Of a stretch of DNA of 27,298 nucleotides, positions 14,966-23,216 are shown in pieces. Location: assembly GCA_020718525.1 (NCBI GenBank), contig DYRX01000003.1, positions 1-27,298 of the forward strand, in the 5' to 3' direction. The position numbers were made by a program, and so were the translations under genes. The notes beneath the pieces were generated by a model. The model did not search any database and was not told where the DNA came from. It was given only the letters and a program-made list of their open reading frames with translations. Source of the DNA: Victivallis vadensis (GTDB lineage: Bacteria; Verrucomicrobiota; Lentisphaeria; Victivallales; GWF2-50-93). How positions within the stretch are numbered: position 1 is the first letter of the stretch; each line of letters begins with the position of its first letter.

Positions 14966-15559
14966 ATGCAAGTTGAAAATACAGACATTGACGGACTGAT
15001 CCTGATCTCACCCAGGATCTTTCGGGATTCCCGGGGCTACTTCTTTGAAAGCTACAGCCAAAGAGAATTTGAAAAGCATGGAATTGCCGTCTCCTTCGTC
15101 CAGGACAACCAGTCCGCTTCTGTCGGAGGGACTTTGCGCGGAATGCATTTCCAGTCCAGGCGCCCGCAGGACAAGCTTCTGCGAGTTCTTCGCGGAGAAA
15201 TTTTTGACGTCGCCATTGATTTGAGGCCGTCTTCTCCAACTTTTGGCCGCTGGCAGGGCTTCCATCTTTCCGCCGAAAATGCTAGACAGCTCTTTGTTCC
15301 GAAAGGCTTCGCCCACGGCTTCTACGTTCTCGGAGACTACGCCGAGATTGCCTACAAGTGCAGTGATTTCTATTTTTCAGAACTGGAATTGTCCCTCGCC
15401 TGGAACGACCCCGACATCGCCATCGCCTGGCCTCTTTCTGCCGATCCCGTGCTTTCGGCAAGAGATGCCGCCGCCCCGCAATTCAAGTCCCTCGATTTCA
15501 GCTCGCATTGTCCGGAAAAATCATACCAGATCAGTCCAATCAAAAAAACAGGTGCCTGA
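14966..15559 (+). CDS. rfbC: dTDP-4-dehydrorhamnose 3,5-epimerase
   Basis: This cupin epimerase forms dTDP-4-keto-L-rhamnose for rhamnose-containing glycans. The 197-residue protein has the family features: IFRDSRGYFFESYSQREF, VQDNQSASVGGTLRGMHFQ with the catalytic His, VAIDLRPSSPTFG, and FVPKGFAHGFYVL followed by YKCSDFY (active-site Tyr region). The open frame begins at a TTG at 14942, but ATG 14966 gives the normal N-terminus and fits the promoter position. rfbA, rfbB and rfbD are not in the window, so the pathway must be completed elsewhere. It overlaps the next gene as TGATG. Confidence 0.94.
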   Translation: MQVENTDIDGLILISPRIFRDSRGYFFESYSQREFEKHGIAVSFVQDNQSASVGGTLRGMHFQSRRPQDKLLRVLRGEIFDVAIDLRPSSPTFGRWQGFHLSAENARQLFVPKGFAHGFYVLGDYAEIAYKCSDFYFSELELSLAWNDPDIAIAWPLSADPVLSARDAAAPQFKSLDFSSHCPEKSYQISPIKKTGA

Positions 15560-16497
15560 TGCGCGAACGACCAAAAGTTAAATTCTACCTTTTTCTGATC
15601 CTGGCATTCATGGCGCTGAACCTGATCTTCACGACTTTCAAGGATCAGATGGATGCCGTCAACAGATTTTGCTTTTCCTTCACAGGCGAATTTTCAAAAA
15701 GAAAAGCTGTGGAAAGTCCAGTCGAAGACGCTTCCCATCCCGCAGATCAAGCAAAAAAAACAAACGCCCCCAAACAGCCATTGACTCCTAAAAAAAGCAG
15801 TGGAATCTCTAGCGCACAGCTAATAAAGGCAAAAACTTTGAATGCGCCAAAGACTCAGGCTCCAAAAATCCTCTACAAAGGAGGTGAACCAGATTTTTCC
15901 AAAGACAAAATCCCTGATTTCCCACCGCTCAGGACAGAAGTCGGAGAAAACTGGGACAAGGAAAAGACACGCATAAGAATGACCTGCGACGGACTCAAGC
16001 TCTATGTCCATATCCTATGCTACGACTCCGACAAGGATGAGCTTGTCGTTGCACATTCCCGACAGGAGGGTGCCGCATCCTCCTGGAAGGACGACAGCAT
16101 CGAACTTTTTCTCATGAAATCACAGGACAGCGAGGCATACTGCCAATATGTCGCGTCGGCTTCGGGGCTCTCGCATGTATTTTATTTGTCCGCAGGCGAT
16201 CTGCCCTTCATTTTTTCACAGCAGGCACTGCCTGCCAAATTCACGCCGCCTGAAATAAGTTCGAACCTGCTTCCAGAAGGATTCGAAGTCAAAATGCAGA
16301 TAGATCTCTCGAACATCGGACTGGACAGAACAATGCACGGACAAAAAATCCTGATGCAGATCGTGAGGAACTACCGGGGCGAGAACGTGGAGGGTGTATC
16401 CCTTCAGCTTTTTCCCTGCTATATCTATGCCGACCTCAGCATGACCCCCAACAACCACGACAGAAGATCCTTCATCCCAGTCGAAATACAAAAATAG
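15559..16497 (+). CDS. Membrane-anchored protein with CBM9-like domain
   Basis: The 312-residue protein has a short basic N-terminus, one transmembrane helix (about 7-26, FYLFLILAFMALNLIF), a Lys/Pro/Ser-rich linker (about 55-115) and a C-terminal beta-sandwich. The latter has LYVHILCYDSD, then SSWKDDSIELFLM, then YCQYVASASG, which is the W..DDs.E.fl...y.qf....G pattern of CBM9-like/DOMON-type sugar-binding domains. The ATG at 15559 overlaps the rfbC stop; the frame extends upstream into rfbC, but that extension has no features. The topology is probably N-in with the domain in the periplasm. Ligand and function are unknown; pairing with rfbC suggests a link to envelope glycans. Confidence 0.65.
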   Translation: MRERPKVKFYLFLILAFMALNLIFTTFKDQMDAVNRFCFSFTGEFSKRKAVESPVEDASHPADQAKKTNAPKQPLTPKKSSGISSAQLIKAKTLNAPKTQAPKILYKGGEPDFSKDKIPDFPPLRTEVGENWDKEKTRIRMTCDGLKLYVHILCYDSDKDELVVAHSRQEGAASSWKDDSIELFLMKSQDSEAYCQYVASASGLSHVFYLSAGDLPFIFSQQALPAKFTPPEISSNLLPEGFEVKMQIDLSNIGLDRTMHGQKILMQIVRNYRGENVEGVSLQLFPCYIYADLSMTPNNHDRRSFIPVEIQK

Positions 16498-16589
16498 CCG
16501 CAACGCCCCGGCAAAAATGCAAAGAGTCCTGAATATTAGCAGGCAATTGGATGAAATTCTCATTTTTTGCGATAGCTCAGTCTGACCCT

Positions 16590-16607
16590 AACTTGAATAA
16601 CTTGAAT
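16590..16607. repeat. Tandem duplication of a 9-mer
   Basis: AACTTGAAT occurs twice in direct succession and is followed by a T-rich stretch. Two identical half-sites spaced about one helical turn apart could bind a dimeric regulator, but chance duplication is equally likely. Confidence 0.5.
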
Positions 16608-16690
16608 CGTTTTTTGTGATTCTTCAATGATTGTGAAATCCGAAAGGGGATGGCAATTTGCATTTTGACAAAAATGCCATAGCTTAGTGG

Positions 16691-16736
16691 GACTAGATAA
16701 TCTGGGCGGAAGGACTTCCGCCGAGCAAGTCTAGTC
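16691..16736. ncRNA. Nested stem-loop, possible structured RNA element
   Basis: The outer stem GACTAGA/TCTAGTC (16691-16697 with 16730-16736) encloses a symmetrical 7x7 internal loop and an inner stem GGCGGAAG/CTTCCGCC (16705-16712 with 16715-16722). The inner 2-nt loop is too tight for RNA, so the end pairs would open. There is no T-tract. It could be DNA-level dyad symmetry or an RNA; I cannot tell which. Confidence 0.3.
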
Positions 16737-16808
16737 TGCGGACAGTCGGGGCATTTGGCTTGCCTTTCTGCCGCATGTCGGACGTCTCGAGCTTCAAAGT
16801 TTTCAAGC

Positions 16809-16813
16809 GGAGG
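16809..16813 (+). promoter_or_regulatory. Shine-Dalgarno deciding the Trm112-like start
   Basis: GGAGG lies 7 nt before ATG 16821 and supports that start over the upstream in-frame start at 16755. Confidence 0.65.
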
Positions 16814-16820
16814 ATTTGCA

Positions 16821-17039
16821 ATGGCAACACTGATCAGCGATAAATTGTTGGAAATACTTGCCTGCCCTTTTGACAAAAAAGAGCTTGTCGAGCGCGCCGA
16901 ATTGTCCAAGCTTGAATGCAGTGTCTGCCATCGCAGATATCCAGTTGTTGACGGAATTCCTGTCATGCTGCTGGAAGAGGCGGAACTGCCCAACACAAAT
17001 GGAGAGGCTAAAGATGCCGGAATCAAGCGACAAGACTGA
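16821..17039 (+). CDS. Trm112/YcaR-family small zinc-binding protein
   Basis: The 72-residue protein matches the Trm112/UPF0434 family: LLEILACPFDKKEL, then LECSVCHRRYPVVDGIPVML. The Cys at ACP and the CxxC pair are the usual metal-site residues (one position is Asp rather than Cys, as in many bacterial members). In eukaryotes Trm112 activates methyltransferases; bacterial roles are poorly defined, and the gene is often beside lipid-A or envelope genes. The start is set by GGAGG and the family N-terminus. Its last 26 nt overlap the SUMF gene, so translation of the two is probably linked. Confidence 0.85.
   Translation: MATLISDKLLEILACPFDKKELVERAELSKLECSVCHRRYPVVDGIPVMLLEEAELPNTNGEAKDAGIKRQD
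17001..17007 (+). promoter_or_regulatory. Shine-Dalgarno of the SUMF gene inside the Trm112-like gene
   Basis: GGAGAGG lies 6 nt before ATG 17014, within the coding sequence of the Trm112-like gene. It decides the start among several in-frame options. Confidence 0.6.
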
Positions 17040-18489
17040 AGAGCCAGCCCAAGGTAAAGCCGGCGAATCCGATTCGAGTCCGCAAAATGGAGCAAATGCA
17101 GATCCCAAGCCTGAGGAGTCCTCCACACCTCCCAATCGTTCCGCAGTGCGGAGATCCAGGAAATGGAGGAAAGAGCCGCAGGTGAAGAAACTGCACAACA
17201 TCAAGTCTCCTGCTGTCAACCCGTTCCTCATGATTCTCGACCAGCACAGCGCTCACAGAGTCAGGATTGTAAAAGCTGTCGCGCTGGCCACTCTCGTCAG
17301 TGTCCTGATTCTGCTCGCATATTTCTGGATCTGCAAAAAAATGGAGAAAGACGCTCTGGACAAGGAGATTCATGGCGCTGAAGAAGCACTGGGCTTGATT
17401 GAAAAGGACATGTCGTCCAAGAGCGGCTACGCGAGAAGCAAGCTCGTGTTTGAGTCGTTCAAATGGATTGATCACATTTCCGAGCGGGACCCTTTGAACC
17501 GGATTAAATGGGAGAAAAAGAGGCAGTCTTTTCTTGACAAGATCATTGACGTGAAACCTGAAATAGGAGCGGACTTTGTTGTCCCCAGCGCGGCGCTGGA
17601 CATGGTCTTCATCCCGCGAGGGCAGTTTCTCATGGGAAGACTGCCCAAGGAGCCGGGGGCGAATTCGGACGAGTTGCCGCAGAGGCTTGTGACGCTAAGC
17701 TATGATTTCTGGATTATGCGGACCGAGATCAGCAACGCGCAGTTCAATGAGCTGTATCCGGGAAGATCGCCGGAAAGCTGGGACGGATTCCGTCTGAATC
17801 TGCCTGCACAGCCCCTTGTCCGCGTGGACTGGCACACAGCGCAAAAATTTTGCGAGAAGCTTACGGAAATGGAAAGAAAGGCGGGAAGAGTCCCCGAGGG
17901 ATACGAATATAGACTGCCGACGGAGGCTGAATGGGAGTACTCTTGCCGGGCTGGCACCGACACATTCTACTATTGGGGCTCTGAATTCGGAGCCAAAGGT
18001 GCGGAATTCGCAAATTCGCTCGACAAGAAGGCGGCGGCAAGATTTGGCTGGAAAAGTGGTTCGGACATGGCGGATGCAGACGGCTATCTTGTTTCCGCCC
18101 GGACATCTTCATATAAGCCCAATGCGTTTTCCCTATATGACATGTCTGGAAACGTATGGGAATGGTGCTACGACTGGTACAATCCTAGAGCGTACAAGGA
18201 TTTGCCGGCGCTCAATCCGGTGCAGGCTGAGCCCGTTGTGGCAAGCATTGAAATAAAGACCGACTTCGACCGCCGCTACAATGCGGACTGCACCAGCAAG
18301 GTTTTGCGCGGAGGCTCCTGGGGGAACCTGCCGCTTGACTGCCGCTCGGCGACGAGAAGCGCGTCATATCCGGAGGATGCAAGAAACACAGGAATCGGAT
18401 TCAGAGTGGCAATGGCACCTCTGATCATTCCTCCTAAATCTGATCTTGAAGCCCGGAAATCCTCGAAGCAGGAGAGCAAAGCTCCTTGA
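17014..18489 (+). CDS. Membrane-anchored SUMF1/FGE-like domain protein
   Basis: The 491-residue protein has a hydrophilic, Ser/Pro/Gly-rich then Arg/Lys-rich N-terminus (about 1-85), one transmembrane helix (about 86-106, KAVALATLVSVLILLAYFW), a short helical region and a SUMF1 (formylglycine-generating-enzyme-type) domain at about 193-468. Domain hallmarks are MVFIPRGQFLMG, YRLPTEAEWEYSCRAGT, LYDMSGNVWEWCYDWY, VLRGGSW and GIGFRVA. The Cys pair of true FGE in the segment after GGS(Y/W) is not present: here it reads GGSWGNLPLDCRSATRS with a single Cys. It is therefore probably not a sulfatase activator, but a binding or structural member of the fold. The positive-inside rule puts the domain in the periplasm. 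It overlaps the Trm112-like gene by 26 nt and the sensor gene by 4 nt. Confidence 0.85.
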   Translation: MPESSDKTEEPAQGKAGESDSSPQNGANADPKPEESSTPPNRSAVRRSRKWRKEPQVKKLHNIKSPAVNPFLMILDQHSAHRVRIVKAVALATLVSVLILLAYFWICKKMEKDALDKEIHGAEEALGLIEKDMSSKSGYARSKLVFESFKWIDHISERDPLNRIKWEKKRQSFLDKIIDVKPEIGADFVVPSAALDMVFIPRGQFLMGRLPKEPGANSDELPQRLVTLSYDFWIMRTEISNAQFNELYPGRSPESWDGFRLNLPAQPLVRVDWHTAQKFCEKLTEMERKAGRVPEGYEYRLPTEAEWEYSCRAGTDTFYYWGSEFGAKGAEFANSLDKKAAARFGWKSGSDMADADGYLVSARTSSYKPNAFSLYDMSGNVWEWCYDWYNPRAYKDLPALNPVQAEPVVASIEIKTDFDRRYNADCTSKVLRGGSWGNLPLDCRSATRSASYPEDARNTGIGFRVAMAPLIIPPKSDLEARKSSKQESKAP

Positions 18490-20354
18490 AAAAAAACAGA
18501 AACAGATATGACAGCATCAATCCTCCTGGCAAGATGACGCTCTTTATCTCGCTGGTGGCATTTATCCTTTCTGCCGCCTTCGAAACGCTAAGAGGCGCAG
18601 TCTCCGCAGGCGGAACTTCCCCGCTCTCAAGCGCTCTGTCAATAACATTTTTCACCATGCTCTGCGCCACCGCATCCTATCTTGCATCTGCCAAAATTGG
18701 CTCGCTCAAGTCGCGGATGGCAAAAAGGTATGAAGATTTGAGGAGAATTGAGGCGAAGCTGATGGCGGCAGACGAGAGGTTCCGCATGCTGATTGAGAAC
18801 GCCGTCGAATCTCTTGCCATATTCGACTTGAGAAGCGGCGCGATGATTGACTGCAACAGCAACGCCTGCCAGGGGCTCGGATACTCCAGAGAGGAATTCA
18901 TGAATCTGGGTCTCACAAATTTTCAGAGCTTCTCCGAAAAAATTTCGGCTGATTTCTCTTCGGGCGCGCATGCTTCGCAAGACTCGAAGCCCTCCGAGCG
19001 TTTCGAGGCGAGATTCCGCAAGAAGGACGGCTCCTGGGGCGATGTCTCCGCAAGCTCAACCATACTGGGCCTCAAAGGCAACGCATGCCTCATGCTTTCG
19101 TGGAGAGAGATTACAAGCGCAAAGCGGCTAGAAAGAGATCTCCAGGAAAACAATCTGCTTTTTGAAACCCTGATTGAAACCATTCCACTGCCGCTTTTCT
19201 ACAAAAACAAGGAATGTCGCTATATCGGGTGCAACAGCGCCTTCGAGCGCTTTTCCGGAGCTTCTAAAAATCAGATAATGGGAAAAACTGTCTTCGAGCT
19301 TGGGGCGCCCAAGGAAATAGCGGAAAAGTACCACGAAAAGGACACAGAGCTTCTGAAGAGCCCAGGCATACAGAAATATCAGTGGAAAGTCATGAGCAAA
19401 TCGCTGGGGCTTAGAGATGTCTTCTTCCACAAGGCGACCTTTTCAGACAGCGCCGGCTCGACCGCAGGAATTGTCGGAGCAATTTATGACATTACGGAGA
19501 TCAGGGATCTGAAGGAAAAGGCTCAGGATCTGGAAGGGACTCTTGCAGAACAGAATCTGGTGCTTCTCAAATGGATAAGTCCAGGATTCATGCACTCCGA
19601 CAAACTTTCGGCACAGTTCAGGGAAATAATTCAGACCCTTTCAAGACTCCTCAATGTCGAACGCGTCGGGATATGGTTCTACAGCGACGACTTCTCCAAG
19701 CTTTGCAGAATCGAGCTCTACGAGCGCAAAAACGGATGGTCATCCTCACATGAAGAAGTCGCAGTACGCGATTTCCCTGTATATTTTTCCCATCTGAAAA
19801 ATGACGTCATCATTGCCGCGGACGATGTCGGATCCGACTACAGGACAGTGGAACTGCTCAACAGCTACCTGCTGGTCCACGACATCCGCTCCATGATGGA
19901 TCTTCCTATCAACCTTGACGGAAGAAACATCGGCGTGATCTGCTGTGAACACAAGGGAGAGTGCCGCGTCTGGACGGCGGAACAGCAGAATTTCGGGCTT
20001 TCGGCGGCACAAATTGTTTCAATGATGCTCGAAATTTCCAAAAGGAGGGAAATTCAAAAACAGGCGGACGCCCAGCTCGACATTGCCCTGGAGCCCCTGC
20101 TGGACGATATTGATCTCGCCATCATCGTCTGCGATTCTAGAGGCGTCGTCATTTTCTCCAACAAATGCTCGGAAAAAATCTTTGCCGACGGACGTGAACT
20201 ACCACTCCTAGGCTCAAAATTTCCTTTTGGAACGGCTCAAGTCCCTGATATCAAAATTGACCTGGATAAAAAAGGAATCGAGCAAATCAGAACAAAAGAA
20301 ATATTCTGGAAAAACCAAATATGCAGACTCATGTGCGCAATACCAAAAAGCTGA
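18486..20354 (+). CDS. Membrane sensor with PAS, PAS and GAF domains and no output domain
   Basis: The 622-residue protein has two transmembrane helices (about 17-37 and 46-68), a short coiled coil (68-95), PAS1 (about 95-205, FRMLIENAVESLAIFD...SGAMIDCN), PAS2 (about 222-340, LIETIPLPLFYKNKECRYIG ... AIYDITEIRDLKE), a GAF domain (about 375-520, IIQTLSRLLNVERVGIWFY ... DLPINLDGRNIGVICC) and a PAS-like end (about 533-605, DLAIIVCDSRGVVIFSNKC). No histidine kinase, GGDEF, EAL, HD-GYP, phosphatase or helix-turn-helix domain follows. The start is a TTG overlapping the SUMF stop, with AGGAG 11 nt before it; an ATG at residue 17 is possible but would shorten the first helix region. Its end overlaps the DUF4380 gene by 34 nt. 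It may act through protein contacts or be truncated. Confidence 0.75.
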   Translation: MKKNRNRYDSINPPGKMTLFISLVAFILSAAFETLRGAVSAGGTSPLSSALSITFFTMLCATASYLASAKIGSLKSRMAKRYEDLRRIEAKLMAADERFRMLIENAVESLAIFDLRSGAMIDCNSNACQGLGYSREEFMNLGLTNFQSFSEKISADFSSGAHASQDSKPSERFEARFRKKDGSWGDVSASSTILGLKGNACLMLSWREITSAKRLERDLQENNLLFETLIETIPLPLFYKNKECRYIGCNSAFERFSGASKNQIMGKTVFELGAPKEIAEKYHEKDTELLKSPGIQKYQWKVMSKSLGLRDVFFHKATFSDSAGSTAGIVGAIYDITEIRDLKEKAQDLEGTLAEQNLVLLKWISPGFMHSDKLSAQFREIIQTLSRLLNVERVGIWFYSDDFSKLCRIELYERKNGWSSSHEEVAVRDFPVYFSHLKNDVIIAADDVGSDYRTVELLNSYLLVHDIRSMMDLPINLDGRNIGVICCEHKGECRVWTAEQQNFGLSAAQIVSMMLEISKRREIQKQADAQLDIALEPLLDDIDLAIIVCDSRGVVIFSNKCSEKIFADGRELPLLGSKFPFGTAQVPDIKIDLDKKGIEQIRTKEIFWKNQICRLMCAIPKS

Positions 20355-21391
20355 CGCTTTTAGCAGGCATCCTTCTGATCCTGGCGTGGAATTTCGTCTC
20401 ACAGGGCGATCCCTCCGCCCCGCCGCCGTCCGGCAATCTCGTGAAAATTAAAAATTCCAAAATTTGCCTTGGATTCCTTCCAAAGCTCGGCGCTCATATT
20501 GTCTTTCTTAGCTTCAACGGATCAGCAAACCTGCTTCTGTCCGACGAAAAGCTGTGGGATTCGCCTCCTCCCCCGATTTCCGCCGAAAATCCGCCGTTTC
20601 TTGATTTGAACGGACATACGACCTGGCTCGCCCCCCAGGACGATTGGTGGACAAAGCAGGACGTGAACAAGACCAAGAAAAACACCAGATCTCCATGGCC
20701 GCCTGATCCGTTTGTCACGCTCGGTGAATACAAGATTATTTCCGTGGACGATCATTCGGTAGTGCTCGAAGGACAGGACAGTCCTGTCAGCGGCGTGCGC
20801 CTGACGAAGCGTTTCGCCCTGCAGGAAAGCACAGTGCAAATATCTGTGACAATGACAAACATCAGCGGAGCGGAGCAGTCCTGGGGTCTTTGGTCGAACA
20901 CTAGATTTCCCGGCAAATGCAAGGCATATCTGCCATGTTTTCAGGGCGTATTCAGGGATCTGAGATTCGAGTCGAAGCCACTTGATCCTAAAAAGGAGAG
21001 ACTGCTCAACTACATTTTTACCGACGATTTCCTTTCCTTCGACATCGGGGACGCGCTGGCTCATCCAGATTTCTCCAACTCCGTCAAGGCATTCGTCAGG
21101 ACCAAAGACCGCAGTCTCGCGGCATTCAACGGCAGATATCTGTTAATCAAAAATCTGCCGGGCGAGGCTGACCGCGTGAGCGAAAGACACGCGCAGGTGG
21201 AAATTTTCCAGGGCGTCGGCGGCCCGTTCAGCATATTGGAGCTGGAGGCCCACGGAAACAAAGTGACGCTGAAGCCGGGCGAATCGTCTTCCATCACAGA
21301 AGTCTGGCGTCTCTTCGAATACAACGGGGACGATTCTCCTAGCTCCCAGCGCGACTTCCTGCGTCCTTTGCTCGAAAAGCGCCAGCAATGA
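20321..21391 (+). CDS. Exported DUF4380-domain protein
   Basis: The 356-residue protein has a signal peptide or N-terminal anchor (KKLTLLAGILLILAWNFVS, about 9-27) without a lipobox Cys, then a long beta-rich domain. The opening KNSKICLGFLPKLGAHIVFLSFNGSANLL, split over about 44-72, together with TTWLAPQ, LTKRFAL, VQISVTMTNIS and the late KVTLKPGESSSITEVWRL, fits DUF4380, a galactose-mutarotase-like beta-sandwich. Its biochemical role is unknown; the fold suggests carbohydrate binding in the periplasm. It begins inside the sensor gene (34-nt overlap), has only a weak Shine-Dalgarno, and is followed 25 nt later by the ABC exporter, so it is probably part of one transcript with them. Confidence 0.7.
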   Translation: MQTHVRNTKKLTLLAGILLILAWNFVSQGDPSAPPPSGNLVKIKNSKICLGFLPKLGAHIVFLSFNGSANLLLSDEKLWDSPPPPISAENPPFLDLNGHTTWLAPQDDWWTKQDVNKTKKNTRSPWPPDPFVTLGEYKIISVDDHSVVLEGQDSPVSGVRLTKRFALQESTVQISVTMTNISGAEQSWGLWSNTRFPGKCKAYLPCFQGVFRDLRFESKPLDPKKERLLNYIFTDDFLSFDIGDALAHPDFSNSVKAFVRTKDRSLAAFNGRYLLIKNLPGEADRVSERHAQVEIFQGVGGPFSILELEAHGNKVTLKPGESSSITEVWRLFEYNGDDSPSSQRDFLRPLLEKRQQ

Positions 21392-21416
21392 AAATTTGAC
21401 GGCATCAAGAGGAAAA

Positions 21417-23216
21417 ATGAGCTTTTTCGGGTATTTCACTTACTATCAACAGCTTACAAGAGCCAGACTGCCCCTTCTTCTTGCAGTGAACGGCTTTGCG
21501 GTTCTTGCGCAGATGGGAGCCGCCGCCGCCCTTTTCAGCGCCCTGTCCCAATTCGGGGTGGAAAGTTCCAGTCCCGGGCGGATTATGAGGGCTATGTCTG
21601 CAATCTTCGAATTTTTTGGGCTTTTTTCGCAGTCATCCCGGATAGCGGCGATCTTGTCGTTTGCGACACTGGCGTTCGCCGCAAGCTCCGCCGCGATGAT
21701 GCTTTCAATGCTTCTCACGGCAAAGATGCAGTCGGAAATCCTCGTCAGGATACAGCCGGAGGGAATGGAGCGCCTGGTGGAGTCGGACTATGAACATTTC
21801 CAGACGCAGAATGTTGGAAAAATAAGCAATGTGCTGGTACAGCAGATCAAGGTTGTCGCGCAATCCTTCAAGCTCTACTCTGACATCATGCTGAACAGCC
21901 TTTTCGCATTTTTCTACATCATTGGTGCATTCGCCGTCGAGCCCTTTCTCTGCGTCGCGCTGATTGCGCTGGGTGCCCCCCTCTTCAAGCTCGTCAGGCT
22001 CGTGAACAGGAAATCCCAGGAGATCTCGGTCAAAAACGTGAATGAAAATTCCCGTATGAACGCGATCATCATACAGTCAATATCAAACCTCAAGTACCTC
22101 AAGGCGACATCTTCATACAGGATGATCCTGCCAAAAATACGTCAGTCAAGCGAAAAGCTTGCGTCCTATATAATGGGAGTCGCCTTCTGGAGCGCCCTGG
22201 GCTCCCATGCCACGACCCCCTTCGCAATAGGCGTCATTTCCCTGCTCGTATATTGGCAAATTGTCTGGCTTGAACGCCCGATTTCGGCGGCTTTGCTGGC
22301 AATGGGCCTTCTCTACGCCGCCGCTCAGAAGGTCATGGCAATCCCTTCCTCGTATCAGAAATTTCTTGTCTCCGCCGCATCAATCCAGATCTACGAAAGT
22401 TTCATGGGAGAACTTAAGTCAAATGCTGAATCTCTGACGCCAGACAATAACGCTCATTGTGTCCAGCCAGACTTCAGGGGGGCGATTTGCCTGAAAGACG
22501 TCTCCTTCCGCTACAGGAGCGCAAAGGACGATGTGCTTCGCTCGGTCAGCCTCAAAATAGAGCCGAACAGCTCCGTCGCATTCGTCGGAGGCTCCGGTGC
22601 AGGCAAATCAACGGTGGTGAACCTGATCACAGGTCTTCTGAAGCCAAGCTCCGGACAGATAAGTCTTTCCGGCACCGACTACAGGACGCTGGATATGAAC
22701 GCTCTCAGGGAAAATATCGGCTACGTCACGCAGGAGTCGGTCATTTTCAATGCGAGCGTATCTGACAATATCTCGCTCTGGAGCGCACCCTATGACAGCT
22801 CGCGCGCGGCGATAGAGGAAGCTTCGTCCCTTGCCCACGCCGACATCTTCATCAAGGCGATGCCGGAGGGATACAAAACACTTCTCGGAGACAATGGAAT
22901 CAACATTTCTGGCGGCCAGCGCCAAAGGATCTCAATCGCGAGAGAGCTCTTCAGAAAGACGCCCCTGCTGATTCTAGATGAGGCAACAAGCGCGCTTGAT
23001 TCGGAGACGGAAAAGATAATTCATGACAGCATAGAGGAGTTCAAGGGACGCAAGACGCTAATAATCATAGCTCACCGTCTCGCGACAATAAAGTCCTGCG
23101 ACATCATTTATGTCCTCGACGGCGGCAGAGTGCTTGAATCCGGAAGCTACGAAACCCTCTGCTCGATGAATGGCAAATTCAGAGAAATGATTGAAATGCA
23201 GAAGCTCCGTTCTTGA
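21417..23216 (+). CDS. ABC transporter, fused membrane and ATP-binding domains (exporter type)
   Basis: The 599-residue half-transporter has a membrane domain (about 1-320, with helices near 17-40, 75-102, 158-195 and 250-300) and an ATPase domain (about 355-595). Walker A is GGSGAGKST (391-399), the Q-loop is VTQES (Gln439), the signature is ISGGQRQRISIAREL (497-511), Walker B is LLILDE (517-522) and the H-loop is IIAHRLA (His553). This is the MsbA/lipid or glycolipid flippase-type arrangement, working as a homodimer or heterodimer. The ATG at 21417 has AGAGG 4 nt upstream and is preferred over the TTG at 21396. With rfbC and carbohydrate-binding proteins nearby, an envelope lipid or oligosaccharide is a plausible substrate, but that is inference. 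Confidence 0.9.
   Translation: MSFFGYFTYYQQLTRARLPLLLAVNGFAVLAQMGAAAALFSALSQFGVESSSPGRIMRAMSAIFEFFGLFSQSSRIAAILSFATLAFAASSAAMMLSMLLTAKMQSEILVRIQPEGMERLVESDYEHFQTQNVGKISNVLVQQIKVVAQSFKLYSDIMLNSLFAFFYIIGAFAVEPFLCVALIALGAPLFKLVRLVNRKSQEISVKNVNENSRMNAIIIQSISNLKYLKATSSYRMILPKIRQSSEKLASYIMGVAFWSALGSHATTPFAIGVISLLVYWQIVWLERPISAALLAMGLLYAAAQKVMAIPSSYQKFLVSAASIQIYESFMGELKSNAESLTPDNNAHCVQPDFRGAICLKDVSFRYRSAKDDVLRSVSLKIEPNSSVAFVGGSGAGKSTVVNLITGLLKPSSGQISLSGTDYRTLDMNALRENIGYVTQESVIFNASVSDNISLWSAPYDSSRAAIEEASSLAHADIFIKAMPEGYKTLLGDNGINISGGQRQRISIARELFRKTPLLILDEATSALDSETEKIIHDSIEEFKGRKTLIIIAHRLATIKSCDIIYVLDGGRVLESGSYETLCSMNGKFREMIEMQKLRS

Larger units (their letters stand above)
16498..16820. other. 323-base intergenic region with several hairpins
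   Basis: There is no credible gene; a 22-codon ORF at 16552 has nothing to support it. It contains a 9-bp tandem duplication (16590-16607), two mutually exclusive hairpins at 16650-16680, and a nested stem-loop at 16691-16736, so it may be a structured leader or small RNA ahead of the Trm112 gene. A perfect TTGACA at 16665 has no suitable -10 at normal spacing. Confidence 0.4.

Noticed and set aside
16551..16568. ATGA/TCAT hairpin followed by six T after the CBM9-like gene as a terminator
   Set aside because: The stem is only four AT-rich base pairs and would not be stable.
16665..16701. TTGACA at 16665 with GATAAT at 16696 as a promoter for the Trm112-like gene
   Set aside because: The spacer would be 25 nt, far from 16-18, and no -10-like hexamer lies at the right distance.
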